Assembly: GCA_016872125.1 (NCBI GenBank)
Contig: VHBD01000064.1
Coordinates: forward strand, 1 to 7,520
Length of the DNA stretch: 7,520 bases
Direction: 5' to 3'
From: Sphingomonadales bacterium
GTDB lineage: Bacteria > Bacteroidota > Bacteroidia > UBA7662
Shown here in pieces: positions 1 to 5,079 of this stretch (its first letter is position 1; every line of letters starts with the position of its first letter). The notes below the pieces were generated by a model that was not told where the DNA came from, ran no database searches, and was given only the letters and a program-made list of their open reading frames with translations. The translations under genes were made by a program, and so were the position numbers.

Positions 1-54
1 TTTCTTAGGAGCAGCTTTAGCGGCTGCTGCCGGCTTGGTTGATTTTTTTTCCAC
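1..54 (-). CDS. N-terminus of a Lys/Ala/Pro-rich basic protein (partial)
   Basis: Read on the minus strand from a GTG at 54-52, the frame stays open to the window edge and gives 18 residues beginning VEKKSTKPAAAAKAAPKK (initiator Met from GTG). This Lys/Ala/Pro composition is typical of disordered tails of nucleic-acid-binding proteins such as histone H1-like proteins, or of N-terminal extensions of other basic proteins; the family cannot be told from so little. A TAA four codons upstream of the GTG in the same frame, and the lack of any minus-strand ATG between 55 and 140, force a GTG start if the gene is real. The plus strand also has a short open frame here (Leu/Ala/Val-rich, ending at a TAG at 68-70), but the minus-strand reading looks more like protein. 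Confidence 0.35.
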   Translation of the reverse strand, partial: MEKKSTKPAAAAKAAPKK

Positions 55-77
55 TTTAGTTTGGGTTTAGTTGAAGG

Positions 78-109
78 AAAAAAAAGGCGCTTTGTACAAT
101 CCGCAAAGC
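78..109 (-). terminator. Hairpin plus T8 in the leader of the left-edge gene
   Basis: On the minus strand GCTTTG (109-104) and CAAAGC (94-89) form a perfect 6-bp stem with a 9-base loop, followed by GCC and eight T (85-78). This has the form of a small intrinsic terminator. It lies 24 bases before the GTG at 54, so it would either end a transcript arriving from the right or act as an attenuator for the left-edge gene. The stem has only two G-C pairs at its base and one at its tip, so strength is uncertain. Confidence 0.3.
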
Positions 110-130
110 TGACGGAAGATCAATAAAAAA

Positions 131-139
131 TGTGGATAA
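131..139 (-). promoter_or_regulatory. Single perfect DnaA-box match
   Basis: The minus strand reads TTATCCACA, an exact match to the DnaA-box consensus TTATNCACA. No second perfect box is visible in the surrounding AT-rich sequence. An origin normally has a cluster, so this could be an isolated DnaA regulatory site near the left-edge gene or a chance match: eight fixed bases on two strands give roughly a one in four chance of a hit in a window this long. Confidence 0.2.
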
Positions 140-202
140 GTAAGGAAAACCACGAAAAGAATCGTTAGAATTAAATTAATCGCTTAGATATCAATTTGTT
201 AA

Positions 203-352
203 ATGAATATTAAAGTGTATGAAATTATATACGATGAGGCGCACAAAACGGGTGACAATTCCTTGACCCTTATGAATCCAAAGAGTGAACGAGGTCCAAC
301 AATTCGCTGGGATGCACAAATGTTTCGTGCAATTGGACCAAATGGTGAGTAG
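203..352 (+). CDS. Possible small protein of 49 residues, unknown function
   Basis: ATG at 203 opens a 49-codon frame ending in TAG at 350-352; a TAA directly precedes the ATG, so the start is fixed. The product is hydrophilic and mixed in composition, with no cysteine and no low-complexity stretch. It starts MNIKVYEIIYDEAHK and ends RWDAQMFRAIGPNGE. That looks more protein-like than the longer minus-strand frame over the same bases (191-385), which is rich in Cys, Trp and Ile. I do not recognise a family and see no signal peptide or membrane segment. No ribosome binding site is evident, but the other genes here lack one too. In AT-rich sequence a frame this short can arise by chance. Confidence 0.3.
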   Translation: MNIKVYEIIYDEAHKTGDNSLTLMNPKSERGPTIRWDAQMFRAIGPNGE

Positions 353-375
353 TTTGCTTAGAATAATCAAACGAA

Positions 376-446
376 ATTTCAACAAGGTTTAGGTTGAAAT
401 ACTCATGTTGATGCAAAGGTATATAACTAAATTTCAATTTTCAACC
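376..446 (+). promoter_or_regulatory. Two mutually exclusive hairpins (attenuator-like)
   Basis: ATTTCAAC (376-383) pairs perfectly with GTTGAAAT (393-400) around a 9-base loop. The same central segment, GGTTGAAA (392-399), pairs equally well over eight bases with TTTCAACC (439-446). The two stems cannot form together. The segment lies between the small ORF ending at 352 and the ORF starting at 512, where a leader would be. Neither stem is followed by a strong T tract and the stems are AT-rich, so a regulatory role is conjecture. Confidence 0.25.
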
Positions 447-511
447 ACCATTTTAATTTTTGTGTAAAATTTTTCTTCCTTTGATTCGTAGTGAATTTGT
501 TTTTTCGTTGA

Positions 512-844
512 GTGATGGACCTGCTTTTTTTAGCGATGCGTTGTAGCCCCTCGGCTTTTTTTGAATGCTGCTTCAAGGTCATTCAGGATTTTTTAGGGAT
601 CAATACTATGTCAATTTCATTGGATATTGGCTCAAATAGACATCCATTAATACATTATATATTAGCATGTTACATTAATTATGTAGATTCATTACCAAAG
701 CGATTCTGTCCCATAGCCTTTTTTTCTTTTGGTGAAAAGGCTGAACGAAAAGTACAACGCGCCCACGGGACTATTGATTCATTTCCTTTACCCGGACATC
801 TTGAGAGGATAGCTTCGGTTTGGACTAAGAAATATTTTTTTTGA
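512..844 (+). CDS. Doubtful hypothetical ORF, 109-110 codons
   Basis: The frame opens with GTG at 512 and ATG at 515, has another ATG at 608, and ends in TGA at 842-844. No family is recognised. The first 32 codons are rich in Phe and Cys and read through T runs; an AGCC/GGCT mini-hairpin followed by T7 (545-562) lies inside them, so they look non-coding. From 608 onward my hand count over 78 codons gives G+C of about 41, 40 and 24 percent at codon positions 1, 2 and 3. That is a mild coding-like bias but far more AT-rich at third positions than gap or pgk. It could be a foreign or decaying gene, or chance in low-stop sequence; an 88-codon minus-strand frame (679-945) overlaps it. If real, the ATG at 608 is the better start. 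Confidence 0.2.
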   Translation: MMDLLFLAMRCSPSAFFECCFKVIQDFLGINTMSISLDIGSNRHPLIHYILACYINYVDSLPKRFCPIAFFSFGEKAERKVQRAHGTIDSFPLPGHLERIASVWTKKYFF

Positions 845-1159
845 AGGTAATGTCGAGTAAAAGTTTGTTCTTTCTTGAAAAGTCTTCCAAAAATCCAGCA
901 AAAGTAGATTCTTAATTCGAAGATCAGCGATCGGCATGCATCCATGACCGTCTGTTTTGGCTGCGATCAGGTTGAAGACTGTTTGCAGATATTTGAATTT
1001 ACCTTAATAGGAAGTAGTCCGATGGATTGGAAAATAATTCCATCCGGCTTTTTGTGGTTGGTCGTTTGAGGTGATTTACCATTCACGCCTGATTTTTGGT
1101 TTTTCCAACCAATTTGCAGAATTGGATATTTGGTGGTTTTTAGACCTGTCCAAACCTGG
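845..1159. other. Non-coding stretch without a convincing gene
   Basis: Only very short frames occur here: a 21-codon one from the ATG at 850 to the stop at 913-915 and a 41-codon one from 944 to 1069. Neither has recognisable features. The one local structure that stands out is the hairpin at 1019-1047, listed separately. With 1-844, this makes the first 1.2 kb gene-poor and AT-rich compared with the dense coding sequence that follows. Confidence 0.5.
1019..1053 (+). terminator. Possible intrinsic terminator upstream of tRNA-Glu
   Basis: CCG-ATGGA (1019-1026) pairs with TCCAT-C-CGG (1039-1047), giving eight pairs with a single bulged C at 1044 and a 12-base loop. An alternative inner stem, GGA-TGGAA with TTCCATCC, can form in the same bases. 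It is followed by CTTTTT. This could end plus-strand transcription coming from the left before the tRNA gene. The T run is short and no clear gene lies upstream, so the call is tentative. Confidence 0.3.
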
Positions 1160-1192
1160 TTGCGGTAATTGAGGCCGAGGACCTTATATTTG
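1160..1192 (+). promoter_or_regulatory. Bacteroidota-type promoter for tRNA-Glu
   Basis: TATATTTG at 1185-1192 is an exact match to the -7 element TAnnTTTG used by the primary sigma factor of Bacteroidota. A TTG at 1160-1162, 22 bases upstream, suits the -33 element. Transcription would begin near 1197-1200, a few bases before the mature tRNA 5' end at 1204. The fit of motif, spacing and position makes this the best-supported promoter in the window. It may also supply read-through transcription to gap, since no clear terminator separates the tRNA from gap. Confidence 0.7.
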
Positions 1193-1203
1193 CGACGCTT
1201 TTT

Positions 1204-1275
1204 GGCCCGTTCGTCTAGGGGTTAGGACATCAGATTTTCATTCTGGTAACAGGGGTTCGATTCCCCTACGGGCTA
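1204..1275 (+). tRNA. tRNA-Glu (anticodon TTC)
   Basis: A complete cloverleaf can be drawn. The acceptor arm GGCCCGT (1204-1210) pairs with ACGGGCT (1268-1274), closing with a G-U at 1-72, and is followed by discriminator A at 1275. The D arm is GTC...GAC. The anticodon stem TCAGA/TCTGG encloses a TTTTCAT loop with anticodon TTC. The variable segment is TAAC. The T arm is AGGGG, TTCGATT, CCCCT. The length is 72 bases and the 3' CCA is not encoded (CTA follows), so it must be added by the CCA-adding enzyme. It decodes GAA and GAG. No duplicated 3' end that would indicate an integration event is visible in the window. Confidence 0.97.
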
Positions 1276-1385
1276 CTAAGTTTCGACTTTTCGATAAGAA
1301 TGGGCCTGATTTAGCGTCTTGGCCATGGCCTCCTTCCAATCTGCTTTACTTTCAACCTCTAAATAACTATATCAACTCGCCCTCT

Positions 1386-2372
1386 ATGAAAAAAATCGCC
1401 ATCAACGGATTTGGGAGAATAGGCCGTCTAAGTTTCAAATACCTGCTTGGTAAGCCAGGTCTTGAGGTTGTCGCAATAAATGACCTGACCGATCCCCAGA
1501 CTCTGGCACATTTGCTCAAGTACGATTCAGTTCATGGCCGTTTTCCCGGTCAAGTTTCGGTAAAGGGGAATTCTTTGGTCGTCAATGGAAGACCTATTCG
1601 AATTTATGCCGAAAAGGACCCCGCCCGGTTGCCCTGGTCGGATCTTGGGGTGGATGTGGTGATTGAGTCAACGGGACGCTTTACCGATATGGCCACGGCA
1701 GGCTTGCATTTGCAGGCTGGTTCCAAGAAGGTAATTATTTCTGCACCTGCTACAGGGGATATGAAAACCGTGGTCCTGGGTGTTAACGATGAGAGCCTCA
1801 ACGGTTCCGAGCAAATACTTTCCAACGCTTCGTGCACTACCAATTGTTTGGCCCCTATGGTTAAGGTCTTAGATCAGCATTGGGGCATTGAGAACGGTTT
1901 CATGACGACAATACACGCCTATACGGCCGATCAGAATTTACAAGATGCCCCCCACAAAGACCTACGTCGGGCAAGAGCCGCCGCATGCAGCATCGTCCCT
2001 ACTTCTACAGGTGCTGCCAAAGCCGTGGGATTGGTGATGCCCCATTTGCAGGGCAAATTGAACGGGAACGCCATGAGGGTTCCCATTCCGGATGGTTCGG
2101 TGACCGATTTCACCGCCATCCTGCGCAAACCTGCCACCGTTGATCAGATCAATCAGGCTTTTTTGGACGCAGCTGCAGGGCCTATGTTCGGAATACTGGA
2201 ATATCAAACCGATCCAATTGTCTCAGTGGATGTCTTGGGCAATACCCATTCTTGCATTTTTGATGCAGCCTTGACCATGGTGATTGGGAATACGGTGAAA
2301 GTGGTAGGCTGGTACGACAACGAATCCGGATATTCTGCCCGAATTGCGGATTTGGCCCAGAGAATTGCTTGA
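1386..2372 (+). CDS. gap: Glyceraldehyde-3-phosphate dehydrogenase, type I
   Basis: This cytosolic enzyme converts glyceraldehyde 3-phosphate, NAD and phosphate to 1,3-bisphosphoglycerate in glycolysis, and the reverse in gluconeogenesis. The 328-residue product is slightly shorter than the usual 330-340. Visible features are the N-terminal Rossmann motif INGFGRIGR (residues 6-14), Asp33 in the position that binds the adenosine ribose of NAD, the active-site segment SNASCTTNC with nucleophile Cys150, and its partner His177 in TTIHAYT. The conserved stretches PHKDLRRARA and WYDNESGYS are also present. Asp33 and the retained Pro of the DxPHKD segment suggest NAD rather than NADP use; an Ala stands where the Bacillus enzyme has Leu in that segment. 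The ATG at 1386 sits right before the Rossmann strand, so the start is secure. pgk begins 10 bases after the stop, indicating a shared transcript. No consensus promoter is evident in the 110 bases after the tRNA. Confidence 0.97.
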   Translation: MKKIAINGFGRIGRLSFKYLLGKPGLEVVAINDLTDPQTLAHLLKYDSVHGRFPGQVSVKGNSLVVNGRPIRIYAEKDPARLPWSDLGVDVVIESTGRFTDMATAGLHLQAGSKKVIISAPATGDMKTVVLGVNDESLNGSEQILSNASCTTNCLAPMVKVLDQHWGIENGFMTTIHAYTADQNLQDAPHKDLRRARAAACSIVPTSTGAAKAVGLVMPHLQGKLNGNAMRVPIPDGSVTDFTAILRKPATVDQINQAFLDAAAGPMFGILEYQTDPIVSVDVLGNTHSCIFDAALTMVIGNTVKVVGWYDNESGYSARIADLAQRIA

Positions 2373-2382
2373 TTCACAGGCC

Positions 2383-3585
2383 ATGATTCTTTCGCCGGAG
2401 CAATTGGAGTTGGCAGGGGCTAGGGTTTTGATGAGGGTTGATTTCAATGTACCGCTGGACAAAAAGACCTTGTTGCCCACGGATCTGACACGGATTCGTG
2501 CCGCCATGCCAACCATTGAGTATGTGCTTAATGCAGGGGCTTCCTTGGTTTTGTGCTCGCATTTGGGTAGACCACAAGGAGCAGCGGAGGACCGGTATTC
2601 CCTTAGCCATATCGTTTCCTCATTGGAGTCGGTGCTGAATCGGAAAGTTCGGTTCGTCTCGGATTGCATTTCGAGAGAGGCCTTGGAGGCATCCGCAGAC
2701 CTTCAGCCGGGCTCGGTCCTTTTGCTGGAAAATGTCCGCTTTCATGCAGGAGAAGAATCCGGAGATCCAGAATTTGCGGCTCAATTGGCTAAGCACGGAA
2801 ATTGTTATATTAACGACGCCTTTGGTACAGCGCACCGAGAACATGCATCAACCGCCACAATAGCAAGATATTATCCTCAACATAAGGCCGCAGGATTTCT
2901 GATGAAAGCTGAATTGGACCAAGCATCCAAGGTGCTGAATTATCCCTCCAGGCCTTTCACGGCGATCATGGGGGGTGCCAAAGTATCGGATAAACTGCTT
3001 TTGATCGAAAATATGTTATCCAAAGTCGATCGCTTGCTCATCGTTGGCGGTATGGCCTATACCTTTTGCAAGGCCATGGGGGGGGAAATTGGCTCTTCGC
3101 TTTGTGAAAACGATCGGGTCGAAACGGCCAGGGCCTTGCTAACCAAGGCCGCCGAAATGGGGGTGGATTTGGTGATTCCGGTGGACTCGGTCGCTGCGGA
3201 TACCTTCTCCAACGAAGCCCCAAGGCAAGTGGTGAACAATAATCGTATTCCTCAAGGATGGATGGGTTTGGACTTGGGCCCCGAGAGTATTCGGGTTATG
3301 AGGGATCATGTTGCTAATTCCAAAACCTTGCTTTGGAACGGTCCGGCAGGCGTGTTTGAGTTCTCTAATTTTCAAGAAGGCACCAGGGCGATGGCGCAGG
3401 CCGTGGCTGATGCCACGAGTCGGGGTGCTTTTTCGCTGATTGGAGGCGGAGACTCTGCCGCCGCTGTCCATGCGTTCGGGTTTGAAGACCAAGTTTCTTA
3501 TGTATCAACCGGAGGCGGCGCCTTGTTGGAATTGCTCGAAGGGCAGGTTTTACCGGGGGTTAAGGCCCTTGAAGTGGAATTATAA
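2383..3585 (+). CDS. pgk: Phosphoglycerate kinase
   Basis: It transfers phosphate from 1,3-bisphosphoglycerate to ADP, the step after GAPDH, in the cytosol. With the ATG at 2383 the product has 400 residues, normal for the family. Substrate-binding signatures are RVDFNVP (18-24), Arg37/Arg39 in LTRIR, HLGRP (60-64), ENVRF (116-120) and FGTAHREHAS (147-156). Nucleotide-binding and catalytic segments are GGAKVSDK (197-204), WNGPAGVFE (318-326) and GGGDS (354-358), followed by the closing STGGGA. The His-Arg-x-His motif has Glu where Ala is usual. The frame is open upstream to a TTG at 2344, but that would overlap gap by 29 bases and add residues unlike the family, so the ATG is preferred. A run of eight G (3078-3085) lies in the coding region with the frame intact. 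The gene is probably co-transcribed with gap. Confidence 0.97.
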   Translation: MILSPEQLELAGARVLMRVDFNVPLDKKTLLPTDLTRIRAAMPTIEYVLNAGASLVLCSHLGRPQGAAEDRYSLSHIVSSLESVLNRKVRFVSDCISREALEASADLQPGSVLLLENVRFHAGEESGDPEFAAQLAKHGNCYINDAFGTAHREHASTATIARYYPQHKAAGFLMKAELDQASKVLNYPSRPFTAIMGGAKVSDKLLLIENMLSKVDRLLIVGGMAYTFCKAMGGEIGSSLCENDRVETARALLTKAAEMGVDLVIPVDSVAADTFSNEAPRQVVNNNRIPQGWMGLDLGPESIRVMRDHVANSKTLLWNGPAGVFEFSNFQEGTRAMAQAVADATSRGAFSLIGGGDSAAAVHAFGFEDQVSYVSTGGGALLELLEGQVLPGVKALEVEL

Positions 3586-3624
3586 TTTGGAGCCTTTGTT
3601 ATTCTCCATTTGGACATGATCGTT

Positions 3625-5076
3625 ATGTATTCTTTTCGTTTGAAATTCTTCTTGGCACCAATGATGGCTATTGCGCTCTTGTTGGTAGGGCTTCCTCGGC
3701 AATCGTGGGCCTCAATGACCAACGGTGGGGAGGGAATTGGAGTGGTTGATTCGAATGCCAAACTTATTCGTCAAGTTTTTGATTCCGCCTTGGTTAGTGG
3801 AAGAGCATACCCCATGCTGCGCGATTTATGCAAAAAGGCAGGCCATCGTTTGTCGGGCTCGGAAGGAGCGGCGCGTGCAGTTCTGTTGATGCGGGATTAC
3901 CTCCAGGGTTTGGGTTTGGATTGTGTTTGGCTACAGCCGGTTATGGTTCCGCGTTGGGTTCGTGGAGCAGCTGAACAAGGTCAGGTCTTGACGGGCGATG
4001 CTGAGCCCTACCGATTGCGCATGCTGGCCTTGGGCGGTTCGGTGGGCACCGGACCTGCTGGCATTCGCGGCGAGATTATTGAATTCGGGACGCTCAAGGA
4101 ATTGGAAGAGGCAGATTCTTTGCAAGTCACAGGCAGGGTCGTTTTCTTGAACAAACCTTTTGACCAACGTTTCGTTAGTGCATTCGGTAGTTATGGCGGA
4201 TGCATCGATATCCGCTTTGATGGGGCCAGATTGGCTGCTGCCAAGGGGGCAGTTGGGGTTTTGATCCGTTCACTAACCCATACGCTGGATACTTTTCCGC
4301 ATACCGGTTCCATGCAATACGGAAATGCATCCGTTAAGATACCCGCAGCGGCAGTGAGTACGGTGGATGCGGAGTGGATTTCCAAAACCTTGCTCCGCCT
4401 CAAAAAGATCGGCAAAAGGCCGAAGGTGGAGTTTACGACCTTTTGTTTACAATTGCCTGATACGTTGTCGTACAATGTTATAGGCGATTGGTACGGTTCG
4501 GATCGCCCCAGAGCCTGGATGGTTGTTGGGGGGCATTTGGATTCGTGGGATGTTGGAGAAGGAGCCCACGATGATGGTGCCGGTTGTGCTCATTCGGTGG
4601 AAGCCTTACGTTTGCTCAAAGCAGTGGGCTACAAGCCGAAGCGAAGCATGAGGGTTGTCTTGTTCATGAACGAAGAAAACGGCACTCGTGGCGCAACAGA
4701 GTATGCGCGGTGGTCTGCGGCATCGGGTGAAAAGCAACTTATTGGTCTTGAATCCGATCGAGGCGGATTTGCTCCAAGAGAATTTTCGAGCGAAGCTACC
4801 GCAGAACGGATTCAGGGCTTGCAACCCTGGCTCAAATGGCTGGAACCGTACGGGGTCTATGCCATTCGCAAAGGGGGTAGCGGTGTGGATGTAGGTTTCC
4901 TTCGACCGCAGGGCACCGAGCTTTACGGGTTGGTTCCGGAGTCGCAACGGTATTTCGATTACCACCATGCGGCCACCGATGTTTTTGAATCGGTGAATCG
5001 CCGCGAATTGGAATTGGGAGCTGCCTCTATGGCTGCCTTGCTTTACCTGCTTGACCAGGAAGGTCCTGTCAAGTAA
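3625..5076 (+). CDS. Exported M28 metallopeptidase, carboxypeptidase Q-like
   Basis: This is a zinc peptidase of family M28, in the plasma glutamate carboxypeptidase/carboxypeptidase Q branch, which removes residues from short peptides. From the ATG at 3625 it has 483 residues. A Sec signal peptide is clear: n-region MYSFRLK, hydrophobic core FFLAPMMAIALLLVGL, and likely cleavage after SWA (residue 29), with no lipobox. A protease-associated (PA) insert spans about 140-255, including the conserved LIRSLTH and PHTGSMQY region. The catalytic domain has all metal and catalytic residues: His304 in GGHLDSWD, Asp316 in HDDGAG, Glu350-Glu351 in NEENG, Asp378 in ESDRGG and His448 in YHHAATD. It should be active in the periplasm or outside the cell. 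ATG 3616 and TTG 3610 are alternative starts three and five codons upstream. It starts 39 bases after pgk and may be a third operon member, although its role has no link to glycolysis. Confidence 0.93.
   Translation: MYSFRLKFFLAPMMAIALLLVGLPRQSWASMTNGGEGIGVVDSNAKLIRQVFDSALVSGRAYPMLRDLCKKAGHRLSGSEGAARAVLLMRDYLQGLGLDCVWLQPVMVPRWVRGAAEQGQVLTGDAEPYRLRMLALGGSVGTGPAGIRGEIIEFGTLKELEEADSLQVTGRVVFLNKPFDQRFVSAFGSYGGCIDIRFDGARLAAAKGAVGVLIRSLTHTLDTFPHTGSMQYGNASVKIPAAAVSTVDAEWISKTLLRLKKIGKRPKVEFTTFCLQLPDTLSYNVIGDWYGSDRPRAWMVVGGHLDSWDVGEGAHDDGAGCAHSVEALRLLKAVGYKPKRSMRVVLFMNEENGTRGATEYARWSAASGEKQLIGLESDRGGFAPREFSSEATAERIQGLQPWLKWLEPYGVYAIRKGGSGVDVGFLRPQGTELYGLVPESQRYFDYHHAATDVFESVNRRELELGAASMAALLYLLDQEGPVK
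5050..5073. repeat. Near-perfect inverted repeat at a convergent gene junction
   Basis: CTTGAC (5050-5055) pairs with GTCAAG (5068-5073) and AGGA (5057-5060) with TCCT (5064-5067). This makes ten base pairs with one bulged C (5056) and a three-base loop. The repeat covers the last codons of the peptidase gene, ending at the base before its TAA, and lies just beyond the stop codon of the opposing guanylyltransferase gene. Neither strand has a T tract after it, so it is not a classical intrinsic terminator. It could protect the 3' end of messages from either direction from exonucleases. Confidence 0.5.
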
Positions 5077-5079
5077 GCT

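Noticed and set aside
131..139. Replication origin suggested by the DnaA-box match in AT-rich DNA
   Set aside because: Only one perfect box is found, and no dnaA, dnaN or other origin-linked gene is present.
191..385. 64-codon minus-strand ORF
   Set aside because: Its composition is Cys/Trp/Ile-rich and unlike protein; the plus-strand frame over the same bases is more plausible.
545..562. AGCC/GGCT hairpin followed by T7 as a terminator
   Set aside because: The stem has only four base pairs and no clear upstream gene; recorded only as a reason to doubt the first part of the 512-844 ORF.
679..945. 88-codon minus-strand ORF overlapping the 512-844 ORF
   Set aside because: No recognisable features; probably an antisense shadow in low-stop sequence.
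944..1069. 41-codon frame after the 512-844 ORF
   Set aside because: It is short, has no recognisable motif, and runs through the hairpin at 1019-1047; not enough support for a gene.
1204..1275. tRNA-Glu as an attachment site for an integrated element
   Set aside because: No integrase gene and no repeated tRNA 3' end are visible in the window.
1321..1330. GGCCATGGCC palindrome upstream of gap as an operator
   Set aside because: A single 10-base palindrome without a second copy or known match; chance or a restriction-type palindrome is sufficient.
2344..2382. TTG-initiated N-terminal extension of pgk overlapping gap
   Set aside because: It would overlap gap by 29 bases and add residues with no family counterpart; the ATG at 2383 gives the normal length.
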